Below are positions 22,721-36,491 of a stretch of 64,000 bases of DNA, piece by piece. Source of the stretch: Acanthochlamys bracteata (Eukaryota; Streptophyta; Magnoliopsida; Pandanales; Velloziaceae). The stretch lies in assembly GCA_019914995.1 (NCBI GenBank), contig CM034142.1:2136993-2200992 (forward strand), in the 5' to 3' direction. How positions within the stretch are numbered: the stretch's first letter is position 1; each line of letters begins with the position of its first letter. The notes under the pieces are model-generated. The model saw only the letters and a program-made list of their open reading frames with translations, made no database searches and had not been told where the DNA came from. The position numbers and the translations under genes are program-made.

Positions 22721-25700
22721 ACATGTACATACTAGTTCATAGAAGCCGGGAAGCGCTTAGTTGGCTTTGGTTCACAAGGTCTCGAGGAATTTCAAAATTT
22801 TTCCCTTTAAGAAAAGGTTTTGGATCGACTCATTCAATTGGGTCAATGTATTAATTCGGAATCTTTCTGAATCTAAAGTGTTAAATTGGATCAACCGTAA
22901 AATTGATTTAATTGCAAATTCCGATCGAATTTGAGTTCAAATGGATGATTTTCGGATCGATCCTCACGATTCCTTTCGGTTCGAGTCCGTCAAATTACAA
23001 TCATCATAAGATAGAAGGCAAAGTGAACAAAACAAATAAAAATGTTCATAGCCCAACAAGTTTAACATCTTTAGAAAAATTTATCAACAAATTTATAAAT
23101 AAACCTTGTTCAACATACAATCAAGTAAATTAACATCTCAGAACGTATGTTTAGCTCTAATTATAATGGAGAATATGCAAAGGACAATGCATCATCAAAA
23201 GAGTTTCTATGGCCTATTATTACTTAATTATTAGCAAGTAGACTAAATTCATGTGAAACTTAATATCAGCCTAGCCGCTTGGACTAATTCAACTAAACCG
23301 CAACATAACTACTTTGTCCTCACCCAAGCCAAGAACCGCAACTCTTAAGAACCATTATCTCAATAAACAACTCCTAACTTCATCTTTGCACTTTTCTTTA
23401 TCTTATTATATCCAAATGACCTTTCTTAAAACATCAAATAGGTACACAAATTGGTGCTTACCTTAAAGCTTTGGCTTATAATGTTTTAGAAATCAGTCTT
23501 TTAACCTACCAAATAAAAAAGCTTATAAGGTCAAGATTCAACTTTTGACTAGAGTTTAATCCTTATACACCTATACTCGATCAAATCTAGTTCTAAGAGC
23601 AGAACACAATTTTATATTTATTATAAACATGAGGCATGTTTACATCAAATAATTTAAATTACTGGATGAGTTTGAAAGATTACATCTATTTGTTCTTCTT
23701 TCCTAACTCAATGGTTCTATGCTTGGTCAAGAAAAATAACCTTTAAAGAGTAGAGAGATACTTGGATTTGCGTACATTCTACAATGGGCATGCTCATAGC
23801 AAGTGCAAAACTAACGTCTGATTACATTATGGCACGCCAGTAAATTTTTATATTCATGAGAACATACGCTTACCAAAATGAAATACATCCCTATAACGGT
23901 AACATCTTTATAGTGGGCTTATCGTGTTAAACTCTACTGCTATTATATATAAATCCAACGGCCGCCACTGAACCTCTCTCCCTACGATAAAAACCTCTTC
24001 CTCTCCAACTCTCTCCTTCGCCAAATCTATCAAAATTACAACACAAATTCATTGATTGATTCTGTTCGTTTCTTTTAATTAAATTCTGCAATTGATTGCT
24101 TCAATTCAATCAATCAATCGAACATTGGCGGAGCGATGCAATCGAACAACGGGAGAGATCATCACCATCACCAGCGACAGCCTTGGGCAGCTGTTCAGTA
24201 CGGTCCACCACCGCCACCACCGCCGCCTTCGATGCTCTTATCTCAGGAGATGTTGGTACCTACACCTCCGCCGCCACCACAAAGGTTTGTTTTACCTTTC
24301 AGAGCTCCGCCGCCACCGCCACCGCCACCGCCACCGCCGTATTACACTCAGCATCGCCAGCAGCAGTTTTATAATCAGAATCAGAAGCAGAATGAGGATC
24401 AACATAATGATGGATGGATGAGAGTTATCTTCACAGCTGCTTCGGTCACACTGGAGAGGTAACTTTCTTCTTTTTGATATTTTGTAGTTGAATTTTGGTG
24501 TGGACTAATGTTGGAACGGCAAAGTACTTGCCTTTTGGTGAGTTTTTGAAATTGTTTGCTTGTTTGTAAATTCACTGAAAAGATTTTTTGTGTGTGCGCC
24601 TTTATTTTTTGTTTTTTGTCTGTTTCTTGGTTTCTGGGTTTTCTGTAAGCTGTGATACGAAAAGGAGGTGGATGAATGCTGATTGTTCAGGTTTTCTTTT
24701 GAAGCTCCGAATCCAAGTGAAATGTCCCCAACCCATGAATCCTCGTTTGAAAACGATGGTCAATAACGAAAGATGACCTATTTGCTTGCTTCCTTTGTAC
24801 CAGAAGCAAAGCCAGCACCAGTATCGAGTTCGTCAGTCCAATATCCTTTTCTTGGGTATCTTAGAACAGCAAAACAATGCAGAGGGATGAGCTCGTCTCG
24901 TCTTAGGGAAGGGAATCCTTCGAAACCAGGAACCGCCTCTGGATCAGAAGCAGGATCCCATGTCTCTGGTTGTTATAGTTTTTGTCAGCGTACACCCTAT
25001 CATTCTTTAAGTTTTGCTATCTATCTTTTATGGATGAATGCTTGGGTTTTGTAATTTTTGGTTTCTTGATTTGTTTCTTTCACTAGATCCGAAATGGTAT
25101 GCCTTTGTGATTAGCACTTCTTCTTAGTTCATAATTTTTTTCTTTGCGCTTGTCTATCTTTGGTTGAAGTAAACTAAAGCTTGTTTCTCTAGATTGATTT
25201 GTTTTTCAATGATTCTTAGTTCCTCTATCTCTCTTAAACTTGATGCAATCAACTCTGAATTTTTTGTAAATTGTTTGACTCCATTGGTCTGTTTGTTTCG
25301 TGTTTGATAGCCACGATTATTGGATATCTCTTTTGCTTATATAGAATGCTGAAGAATGAGGTTTATATCTGGGCTTCTAGGACTTCCTTATGTTGGTATT
25401 TGACTTTTCTTGGAGATTACCATACCATTGCCATTTTCTGTTTGAGTAGAGAAAATGCTGCAAATGAAGGAGTGGCTGTTTGATTTCAAGATAGTAAGAA
25501 AGTACAATAGTCCTAAAAAGTGGTTTTCGTACTTCCAAGCTTCAGGAAGAAGATCAAGGGCTTTTGACGTTATCAAAATTGTATAATAAGCCATAACAAC
25601 AAGAACGATCACAACAATCATGTAGACAATCTACATTGTAATGATTTTTCAGGATTTCAAGGGTGCCTACCTACCTATAAACAAAACTTCCTCCTTTCCC

Positions 25701-28700
25701 AGGTTGTGAACTGGCAATTTGAAAGTTGTATGCACATAGATGGAGTTTAGACTGTCTATTGACTAAACTTTCAACTTTTTTGAAATGCTTTATCTTCCCT
25801 CATAATTAATGAATTTTCTCTGTCTTTTATAGAGATGGAGATGGAGAGGGAAGACAATGAGGGAGGGACAGTTAAACTTTGACTTCCCGCTGATGTAGAT
25901 TAAGAAGTCAAATGGAAGACGTCTTAAATCTTGAGTTTTGGAATTAGCAGTAATCTCAATTTTTTTTGTTAAGATATTTGCTTATAATGATAATCTAGGA
26001 CTAGGAATAAAAAGATAGTCAATTCTCAAGAATCTCTTAAAAACAAGTTCAATCAGCCTGATATATGAGCTCATGATGAGAAATTGCCTATTTTGTGCCA
26101 TATAATCATATGGTGTACTTATTCGAGACCTACATGCACAGATCTTCTAACAAGAGGACTGTAAGGAGTATAAACTCATAGTTCTCTGCCTTATTATCTC
26201 TTTAATTTTAATGACATCTGACTAGGTTTATGAGGAAAGCTTTTGGTTGTTTTGTGCAGTCTTTGTTCTCTAGCTATGTGATTGTTGTTTGCTATGTCTA
26301 ATTTTTGGCTAGTAATTAAAACATTGCTTGGCTTGTTTTGTCTTGTAAACCTTTGAAACATTGAAAGTGGGTAGATTACGGAATGGTACTTGAGCCGCTT
26401 GAAGTATGCCTGGTTTTCTTATGTCCACCTGAACGCAATCTTTAATTTCAAGATGATATTGGAGAATTTCATGATCCTTTTTGGTTTGAGTCTCATACTT
26501 GCAGTGGTCGTCTGCATCTTATTTTTTTTTTCTCTTAGTTAGTGTTCTATCTACTGAATCTTTTGGCCTAATGCCTTTTGATGTTCTTTTTTGGCACCAA
26601 CTGCTGCTGTTATTGACATAATCTCTGGAGTGTCATACTTGGAATAAGATTATGAAAGAAGAAACTATCTCATTTGTAACTGTTACTACATATTTGCATA
26701 CCTATATAGTCACTTTTTGTCAATTGGCATGGTATCCACTTACTGCTAATAATGTGTTCTCATAGAAATGCTTTTTTTTTATAAAAATTTGGGATTTAAT
26801 TCTTTCTAGTGGATGTAACTACTTAATTTCATGCAAATCTCTTTGTACTAGTTCAGTGAATGTTTGGTCTTTAGCTTGTTAGTTTTCAATTGCTGTACAC
26901 TGTGCTTCCAACTCTTATCGTTGTAGAAACCTTTTTATTTTTTCCTGGGTAAACTTCAGTTTATACATTTCCTCAGTCTCGCACACCATGTTGAAACTTT
27001 TTGGCGATTGTTATGGGTATTATTAATTAGAAATTCTTTGCAGGTATTCTCTATTAAAGTTATCCGTAATAAGCGTACTGGGCTCTCAGAGGGATATGGA
27101 TTTGTAGAATTTTGTACGCATGCTGCAGCAGAGGAAGTACTTGAAAGTTTCAATGGGCAAATAATGCCGACTATAGATCAGCCTTTTCGGTTAAATTGGG
27201 CAACCTTCAGCATGGGCGACAAACGTTGAGATCTTCCATCTGGTCACTCAATATTTGTAGGGGATTTAGCTGCTGATGTTACTGATGCTTTGTTGCATGA
27301 AACATTCGCTAGCAGATATCCCTCTAATAAAAGGTGCCAAGGTTGTAATGGATGTGAACACTGGCCGTTCAAAAGGATATGGTTTTGTAAGGTTTGGAGA
27401 TGATAATGAGAAGAACCAAGCAATGAATGAGATGAATGGTGTCTATTGCTCCATTAGGCCAATGCGAATAGGAGCTGCAACCCCTAGAAAACCATCTGGT
27501 ATGTTGTTTCCTTTTTCTTCTCCGTTTATTTTTCCTCTCTCTTTATTACCTTTTCAGTTTTGGTTTCTTCATGTCCACGGTTTTGAACATCTGATAGTAC
27601 TGTACCATGTTCCTAGTTCACATACTTCCTCCACTTGTCTTCTTCTCGGTCTTTGCATCAAACAAGTAACTTCTTATATACAGTTTTAGTATCAACTACA
27701 ATAATCTGGCTGTCCTCTGATATTCTGTAAGCTGTCCTGCTAGTTGTTTTCATGTTTGTAGTTACCATCACTCTCAAATTACTTTATTTAGATAGACATT
27801 TCTTTAACATTTAACTTGTAATTTAATTGGACATATAGATAGACATCCCTGGATACAGTTTATAGTGCCTTAGATGTAACCTCATGTTATATAGAAAGTT
27901 TAACAACATTGTGCATGTGGCGATTATATGACATGATGAAACTGTCATCCCAAAAGAATTTGAAATAGCATTTTAAGATCCAAACTTGAATTGAGGCCCT
28001 GGTTGATAGTGCGGTAAGATAGGCTAAAGGTGACTTGTTTAAATTGAAAAGTGTTATAAGGAGTGCATTTGAAGGAAGATCTTTTGTTGAAAGAGGTTAT
28101 TATAACTAAGACTTATAATTAAGATAAGAAAGGGTTAAAGGACATGAAAACAAGCACGCGGTTCTTTTCATTGATGAAACTACTTAAAAAAAAATTATCC
28201 GAACCATAAAAACTCTTTTATGAAATGTACTTTCTTATATCACCAAAAAGTTAAATCAGACGCACTTTAATAATTTTTATTAATTAAAAGCAACTAAATA
28301 ATGTGAAATTGAATTCTAAAATAGGAAGTTCAAGTTATCTATCTGATATTCATAATAAAAATATGCTTGATATTTGATATTTTTATTAATATTTAAAATA
28401 TTTTGAAGTTATTTGATCAACCAAAAAGCTATTTTTGAAGAAGGGTAAAAATTAATAGAATTTGATGTAAACAAATTTTTTATGAAAAAGGGGGATGTGG
28501 AACACTTAGGAAGGCAAGAAATTATTGTCCCTCTCCTAATATTCTAAAACGAAAAAATTATCTATCTTCCGACCTCTGTCTTTGTCTAATAATTTTATTA
28601 GATAATTAATTTATTTATTGATAAGGATTATTGAAATTGATTAGACATTTTACCTTATATGATTGATGTTCTTATTCTGTGAAAGATTTTTTGAGGTTCT

Positions 28701-28855
28701 TTTACTTAGACAGATGCTAGAACAACCAAAACCTAGCATTGTGGTTTGCAAAACTTTAGCCACAATATATAAAATTATTCTTGTTTTGATATTCTTTTTA
28801 ATAACATATGGCATTCTTATACGCTTGCTCAACTAGCCTTGCATTATCTAGTTTA

Positions 28856-29225
28856 GGGCCTCTTATGGAGGTGTGCTATTTCACTAAATAGCATGGGATT
28901 CATAAAAACCTTGGATTTGTTGGGAAGACCTAACATGGTATTAAAAATAATTAAGATTTTCTATTTCCATGATTTTAAAGAACTTAAGGGTTGAGGTATA
29001 TATTTCATCACAAAACCTAGGTCTTAGCAGTTAATGAAAGTTAAATGCACAACTAAGTACATTGAAAGCATTACTTTTAGAGAATGTATTTACAATCTCT
29101 ACTACCAAGCACACCTATGGATCCTAAAATCAGAGCTACAGTATTTCACTTGACATACCATGGTATGTCAACTCAAATACGATGTTGAATTACGATGGAA
29201 TTCTTTTCAACATACTAACAGGCTC
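28856..29225. mobile_element. Tourist-like MITE (PIF/Harbinger type) with TTA target duplication
   Basis: Flanked by TTA on both sides (28853-28855 and 29226-29228). The left end GGGCCTCTTATGGAGG and the right end read on the other strand, GAGCCTGTTAGTATG, form an imperfect inverted repeat with the G-x-GCCT-x-TTA core seen in PIF/Harbinger ends. 370 bp, no coding capacity. Confidence 0.55.
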
Positions 29226-29947
29226 TTAGTCTAGGTTGAAGATATATATTGTAAAATATTTGGCATTTTTCGCCCTAATCAATTAGAGCTATGTATATTA
29301 GGTTTTATAGTTTTTCGAGAAGTCTAAAAGACAACCTACAGGGTCAAAGGATGAGAGGATGAAAAAAGAAAAAAAAAAGAGTTTTGCACTGTGGTTTTTA
29401 GACTAAGGTCTTGTTAGAGAGATTGTAAACCTATGGTTTGGGTTACGCTGTGGAGAAAATAAGTATTTAAGCACAGCAAGTGTTATGCTTTACGATGTTT
29501 CTTTTTATGTTAATCACTTAATATCACATTAGCAAATCACCACCGTGTTCTTAGCAACCATGCTTTATGAAGTCCTTTATTTCTTCTTATTTTTTGGGAT
29601 CTCTATCGTGAATGGAGCCAAAAAAAGGCTAGAGAGATTGTTGGATTGCTCTCTGAACTTATATTCTAGACAAAGCGGAACACATTCAAAGGATTTGCCT
29701 ACGAGAAGAGCATATTTGCAACTCAGACCTCTATTACTTTTCGAAGTTAATGTTCCTTTTAATTTGATATTTTACGGTTTGCTGCAAATTTGAGTACCTC
29801 TCTCTAGGGATAATGTCATTATTGCTCTTGCTTGTTGTTTCTCTATCATATCCCTATCTTTCTCATCTTCCTACCACGTGACGATTACTTTTGCACCTTC
29901 ATAACTTTACTGCACACACTTAACCATCATGGTGTTCCAACGATAGG

Positions 29948-30055
29948 AGGGTGCTGAACTTGGTAAAGATGATATTGGGTTTTGGACTTGCAAAGGTTTT
30001 GATTCGAATCTTCGAAAGTTGCAAATTTCTTTGATGTGCATGTCCCACAGCTGAA
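29948..30055 (+). mobile_element. Degenerate tRNA-derived SINE (Au-like)
   Basis: Contains an A-box-like 'ctgaacttggtaaag' and a B-box-like 'ttgattcgaatct' about 35 bp apart, followed by 'tcgaaagttgcaaatttcttt'. This order and wording resemble the 5' part of the widespread plant Au SINE. The 3' part is not recognisable. Confidence 0.4.
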
Positions 30056-31002
30056 AAATTCGAAGTCACAAATTAGCCAAATAATATTTAATCTAGTAAT
30101 TTCCAAGTATAATCTCTATATTTCCTATCACCTGTGTGTTATAATTACCTTACATCAATAATGTAGCACGGATAAGGATTTTGAGGTGCAACAAAAAATG
30201 TTAAGACTAATCAAATTTGTCATTTGGAATATTGAGATGATGCAAATTCTATGTATCTTGTTGAAGCTTGTTTTGCTAGCCGGTAAAATCTTACTTAGGA
30301 ATGCAAACTATCACCTCCAAAATTGACATTTATGACATTTGAGTTTTGTTGATATACTCTGTTTGGCATTTGGTTGTTACTTGTTAGCCTTTGCATAGTA
30401 ATATATGGTTCACATCTATTGATATCAACCTCTTCCTCCTTACCATGTGTAGTAATAAGGAGGAGGAAGGGGAATTAAATGAAGATTTAGGAAAGGGAGA
30501 GGAAGGAAAGAGTAAAAGCTTAATGTTGTTTGAATAAATCAATAAGGAAAATAAATATAAAAGTAAATTGTGCTTAGATTATAAGAGTAAAGAGAATAGA
30601 AATAGAAGGAGAATTTGGATAAAAAACTAAAATGCCTCTTTTTTATAGTATGTAATTTTTTAAAATTAGATTATTTATTGTATTTTTTACTTTTAAAATA
30701 TTTCGATCTTACAAACTCATCTTAGCTTTCTTAGTCTAAATTGCAATTTATCAAAAATTCATTGATTGGTCCTACCTTCACAGCTTTTTTGTTAAAATGT
30801 GTTTCTACTCTCGCACAAGTATTTCAACTGTACTAGTTAAAAAATAGATGTTTTTATGGCCACACAAATAGTGGTCCTATCTTCACAGCTTTTTTGTTAG
30901 TTGTTTGTAATGTACTTGTGCTTCTTACACACATCCTCCTCTTCTGAAACATGTTCATCCGGATTCTTTCAGCAAACACATGACTAAGTTAAAAGACACT
31001 TA

Positions 31003-34000
31003 AGGTCTGTTTGGATATAGGAGTAATAAATAAGAGTAAATAAGAGTACGATTAAATAAGAATAAATTATTCAGGTGTAGATGAGAGTAAGAGTAATAAT
31101 TTATCTCGTCTTGTTTGGATATATTAATAAGATTAATGAAAAGTACACATTATTCTTGTTTGGTAACTGAAGAGTAAATAAAATAATTTTTATAAAATGA
31201 CTAAAATATCTTTTTGTATTTTTTTGTGTTTTTGGTTAAGAAAAGCAGATCTTTCTTTGTTCATTAATTAAAATTTTCACGTTATTTGCTTGTGGTTCAT
31301 ATGCAATTGAAAGAAAAAAAACATAAACCAAAAATCAAACTACTACTTAGTGTGCTGTTCATCTCTATGAGTAACAACTGCTTCAAAGAACATGCCACTG
31401 CCTGTAACAAAGAAAGCCAAGATGATGACCTGCTAATTAAATCATCATCTCATGCTATGCAAGCTTTTGATGGTTGATACTACAGAACGATAAACTTGAG
31501 AGGCATTTTGCAAACTAATTTCTTTAAAGATTCTATTGGTTGACTATGTAATTCTACACTTGATTCCATAGTAATTATAAATTACATTTTGTACTAGAAG
31601 ATTTGAAACATGTAAGCAGCTACAAGCAACAATTCTAATGAAAAAAAGCTAAAAGTTTAAAAGTTCATAATAGCAACACTTGTCTTCCAGGTCATCTGGA
31701 GATTTCTTTGAAGCAGCTTCATCTGCTTGTGATGAAGAGTAGAATCTTGGCTCTGAACATTTGAAAACAACAGTATCTGGCAAATCTTGTCGTTATTCAT
31801 GATCAGATAGATCCAGCAAAGAGTATATTGTCATAACTACAAATTCCACAAAAACAACATAATGCACTACTAATAGGTGAAGGTATTGACTTAAGCAACT
31901 GTTTCTGGCAGAAAGACTCTTCCAGGCCGACAATCTGAGAGTGGACCATAGCATCCTGGAAGCTGCAAAAACTAAAATTCAGGTAATTAGAATAGAAACA
32001 CAAGCATGCATGAATATAACAAAGAAAATAAGAGTGTCTATACACTTCTCTCTACAACACTATAGTTTAAATTATGTATTGAACAAAAAGACACAAACTC
32101 CAGAATGAAACTCGTTTTCATAAACATGCTAACCATAAACATTTAAATAATTTGCTAACTACTTCAAAGACCACAAAAGGCAACTATCCAAATGCACCAT
32201 ATAGATAATAGTAACTTTTATAACTTAATACAATAGTAGAGAACACCAACCACAAGAATCTTATCAGCAACCAATTGACCATACGAAAAAATCATATATT
32301 TGAATTTTTAACACAACTTTTTGCAAGCATAATCTGACTGATGCCATTAGCTAAAACTAGCATGTCTTATAGCAATAATTTCCAATAGCATGCGGATATA
32401 ATAAGAGGACTCTCATAGATCATATTTTCAATTGATGGATGAAAAATCTTCTTCTTTTCATGTAAAATATAAAAACGACTACATAATATTTGAAAGTCCA
32501 GACGTGCATAATCCCATTTCATAACCTGCTTTGTAGAAACAGTTAAAGTAAAACCAAGCAGCATGTATGCAATTGCTTTACCACCCTCACTGCATTATAC
32601 CTTGTTTTATATAGATAACAACAGAAATTTTTTAGTGAATTCCATTCACAAACCTTTCACATATCAAAGCACATACACCTATGACCAAATCAGAAAGTCC
32701 ATGTACAGCAATTTTCAATCAAATACAAAAAGTAATTTCAAAAGTTAAACTTTTTTCTTCTCATATATCTCCTCATAACCAATCGCTGTTCCAATTTCTA
32801 AAAGTTATGGTCACAACATAACTTACGGTTTCGTGTGATCTGGCGAAGAGTGCTATGATCCCCTCCATCATGCAACGAAGAATCTGAAGCAGACATCCTT
32901 CAGTTCTCTCTCTCTTTCTCTCTGTGTATTCCTTCGAAATCAATCAAACACTTGAGCAGAATTATTCTAAGTCTATATCAGTAATCAATCGTAATCAAGG
33001 CAACTGGATGAAAGTTTCTTGCATGTAATTCAAAAGAAACACAGAGAATAATTGAACAAAGATAGAAGAACGCTGCTAAGCTTGATCGCTGACCGGAGAA
33101 CGGTGACAGTGGTGGTTCGAGAAGAGAAAAAATCAAACCACAATCACATCGTCAATTTGCGAGTAGTTAAGCGATCACCACTCAATCATTTTACCTTATT
33201 GGAGTGAGCTCTCTCAACTAAAGCAGAGGGTGAGAGAAACCCATCATTGCAAGTAGAATGGGCGTGCAATTCAAACACTAGTCCCTCCACTTTATTCTTC
33301 TTCCCCATCGCCGGAACACCGTCTTCGGCAACGATGGTAATGGTGGTGGAATTAAGAGTTTTATCGCTGAAAAAAGCTCACTTGTGCGCGTAACCTGAAG
33401 CAACCAACTGCTCTGCCATCACCGAAATTAGATCATCCTTTTAAAACCAAAACAAACGCTTTAGATATGAACTAGAGCTTCAAAATTGGACCTGGTAAGA
33501 TCTAAGAATAGTGGTTGGAAGAAGAAGACTTCGCCGACGGTGATGTAATTGCTAATGTAGAGGTCGTGTTTTGATTCAGTTTTTACTTCAAATGAAGAAA
33601 GTGTAGAAAACTTCGCTGGCAGTGATGTAATCGCTATTCCACAGGAGAAGAATAGAAGTTAACTGGATCGACGGCGGCGAGGCGCGGCGAGAGCAGACGC
33701 GACGGGCAGTGCGGGCGACAGCGGTTGATCGAGATCAATGAGTGAAGAAAATAAAACAAAAAAAGTGTGGCAAATACAATAAAACTTGATAGGTAATATG
33801 GGAACTCCTAATTTCAACAGTTACTAAAAATTTTCTTCACCTGGTTACACCCCACATTGGGGTGCAACGAATTACTCCCCGAAGAAGATTAATGGGGAAT
33901 AAAATTTTCTTCATTAATCTTATAAATTTATTGCCAAATAAGAGCAACAGAGAATAATTAATTCACTTACTCTCAATTGCTTCACATTACTCTCAACCCA

Positions 34001-34009
34001 AACAAAGTG
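31003..34009. mobile_element. Harbinger-like element, 3.0 kb, non-autonomous
   Basis: Target duplication TTA on both sides (31000-31002, 34010-34012). The left end AGGTCTGTTTGGATATAGG and the right end read in reverse, CACTTTGTTTGGGTTGAG, both lead into AGTAA-rich subterminal repeats, and share the TGTTTGG core of PIF/Harbinger ends. No transposase was found. The interior has minus-strand exon-like pieces and a GC-rich 33650-33720 block, listed separately. Confidence 0.6.
31690..32920 (-). pseudogene. Exon-like gene fragments inside the Harbinger-like element
   Basis: The minus strand has three stretches with coding character. Near 32826-32897, an ATG context gives MSASDSSLHDGGDHSTLRQ then ITRN, followed by a GTAAGT donor. 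Near 31896-31967, after a TTTTTGCAG acceptor, one frame gives LPGCYGPLSDCRPGRVFLPE then TVA and a stop. Near 31690-31795, another frame gives LPDTVVFKCSEPRFYSSSQA then DEAASKKSPDDLEDK. A CT-rich 5' leader precedes the first. The frames do not join simply at the sites I can see, so further exons may exist or the fragments may be broken. I do not recognise the parent gene. They may be a captured host gene or part of an unusual element ORF. Confidence 0.4.
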
Positions 34010-34799
34010 TTAGGCATACTCTCCAGTACTGTTCTAAACACTTCGTTTATTCTCATAACCACTAATTAGAATTAAGACATTAAAAAAATAACAAAACAAT
34101 CAATTCCACCGATAGTATTAAAACTATTCACTACTCTTGAGACCTCTTCGGGTTCTTTATACGCCACTTTCTCTAACCAAAGAATTTACAACCTCCAAAC
34201 TTTCTTCTACCATTATGAATATTAAATAGTAGTCTTCATTGTCCATCTACTAAAATTTAAACTGAAATCTATCCAGTAAGGCGATGCAATATTCCAATGT
34301 AAATTTACGATCAAAACTATCATAGCAATATTCCACCTTCTCCTGTAGATTTTTAACTTTCAAGTATGCTGATTCAAGCTAAGACTGTGATGAATTTATT
34401 ATAACTTCAAAATCTTGTGCATTTGCTAAAGTTTTGTAGAGTATGTGATTTCTACTCAAGCTTTCTTTCTAGTAAATTTACGATCTCACAGAGCTTCTCA
34501 ATTTCCAGTTTTACTTTCTTGAGCTGATCTTTCAACCGTTGCCTTAAAATAGTGAGTTCAATTTCAGCCTTCTCCGGCCTAGCAACCACAGTATTAAGTT
34601 TGCACTCTTAAAAAGATGAGCACTTACCGCTAGACGTTAATCTACAAAGTAGACAATCTATTCAAAACTTGATGGATTTTGACTAATCTTACAAAAAAAG
34701 ACACCAGTACATCTATGAATATAGATAGAATTTGTCATGTTTGATACATCAAACACAAGATTTTGCTCTGTATTCAAATCTTTTTTACAACGTTTACAT

Positions 34800-35600
34800 G
34801 CTTTCATCCTTTCATCCCCTCACACAAGTGCTTGAGTGAGACCGCGTGTCTACCTCGTATCTTACAAACTACTTGCACATGTGCATGCATAAATTTACCA
34901 TGAATATATCGTATGCATAACCCATCTCTTTAGAATGCTTATGTATGTCAATTCCTTCATAGCAATAACCTCTAGATGTATACATATATGAATACGTGCA
35001 ATAGATCAGCAAACGCTTATACTATCTAATGTATGGTTATATATGCGTATGCATTTATAAATATGATCAGATATTCATCAAGGAATAAAGATGGAGCAGA
35101 GGGTCAGATCGCGCATGCAAATGTATCTATCTACATAAGGTGACACTAGTCATAGAATCAAGATAACAATCATATAATATAGAGTGAGATCCAATCCTAA
35201 CTCTATCTACCAACCAGACTACTTCTGCCTAAGCGAGGTACAACTATTCTGGGTGATCGTTTCGGACGGGCCATAGTATCGCCTCCACGCATATGGGGGT
35301 CAATACTATGGCCATAGATGGTTAAACCGCCACCCCTTCATTGGGGCATTGATGTCAATCCCGACTCAGCTATCCCCGTGTAGTGCAAGTGTCCATATAT
35401 GAATACATGATAGGTCAATCAAGTTCAAGTTTCTAAATGCATTAGTCATAGATGGTATCCTATGCATACACATGACCAATAGGCATAAGGTCTTTACTAA
35501 TTCCAATCACAATCAAATGTCCATGCATATGTAGGTGGACAATGTCCATAATCTGTACTTGGAAATCATATCCAACAAATAAGTGAGAATCATTCTCACC
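34800..35600 (-). mobile_element. Possible LTR-derived stretch, reverse orientation
   Basis: On the minus strand this resembles 15440-16230 in layout: many 'atgcatatg/gtatgcat' words, then 'ggatagctgagtcggg', a 'ccatctatggccatag' block and a 'tagatagatacatttgcatg' stretch. The similarity is patchy and no LTR ends were located, so this is a tentative grouping with the 14-17 kb segment. Confidence 0.25.
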
Positions 35601-36283
35601 TATCTAAGGTCACATGCATCAAATTGCAATGTTCGTCGTTCTCTATAAGCATGTTCTGCAAATGAATCATGCATTTCATGCAGGAGTCCAAACGGCATAA
35701 ATAGTAGCTATAAACTTCAATAAATAGTAGCAATTTATAAAGGAGAATGTATATATGGGTTCTAAAGCAGATTTGGACAATCAACTCAAACAAAATCAAG
35801 TTTCCACTTAGTGGGACATTATGGTAGCAATCGTCTTTTTACCTAAAACAGCTTCATCTGCAACTTTTGCATGCTGTTTAACCAACTTGTCCTTAAACTG
35901 ATGCTTGCAAAAGCAGCTGATAATTTCTCAATGGTCTTTTCGAGTGCAGATTCTGCATCATCTGTTGTAACCTTTGGTGACTGAATGTGATTGAGGCAGA
36001 ATGATTAGGGGAAGTTTTCAATACCATAAAAGTAGTTTAATCAATTTCAGATTAAGCAACAATCAGACATAACAAATCTATCTACAGTTTCGTAGGACAT
36101 TAAAGTAGCCTATAAACATGGATTAAAGATGCAAACTAGGTAGATTGTAGAACTAAAAACTATCAAGTAACACACCAAATACAAATCTCTGCTAATTTTT
36201 TGTGGAAATGGGACAACTACAAGAGATATCTGTCAAAACTAGAAGAAAGACATCACTGATTGTAGAGCTTAATAGAACTAAAA

Positions 36284-36491
36284 CTAGAAGATACGAGCGG
36301 TAAGGGAACAAAGCAAGGGGCAGAATGGGAAGCATGAAGCTGGCGATTTCTTTCTCTCTCTTTGCACCTTGATTCGGGGTGCACTTGGGAATTTGTCCTC
36401 TCCATTCTCCTCTCCTCCGAACATGTAATGGAGGGAAATTGTTTCCCCGTCTCCTCTGTTCTCCTTATCTACACCCAAACCAAACACACCG
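36284..36491. mobile_element. Right end of an unidentified TIR element
   Basis: On the minus strand the sequence begins GGTGTGTTTGGTTTGGGTGT, an end of the 'TGTTTGG' type, and is followed on the plus strand by GTTA, so a TTA target duplication is possible. A matching left end was not found. The GC-richer stretch behind it is open in one minus frame but shows no domain. Confidence 0.3.

Larger units (their letters stand above)
20946..24000. other. Intergenic with gene and transposon fragments
   Basis: Apart from the fragments listed separately (hAT-like piece at 21943-22063, a possible FAR1-like piece at 22052-22372, PPR-like piece at 22550-22720) no gene was recognised. A run of A at about 21690-21708 and CT/GC-richer sequence at 21300-21660 are present. 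The promoter of the RBP45-like gene probably lies in the last 150 bp (TATTATATATAAAT near 23940). Confidence 0.4.

Noticed and set aside
24092-24421. Two other open frames over exon 1 of the RBP45-like gene
   Set aside because: They are shifted readings of the CCN proline repeat; the frame from 24136 gives the family's Pro/Gln-rich N-terminus.
24773-25054. 93-codon open stretch within the first intron of the RBP45-like gene
   Set aside because: No family similarity and no splice sites linking it to the flanking exons.
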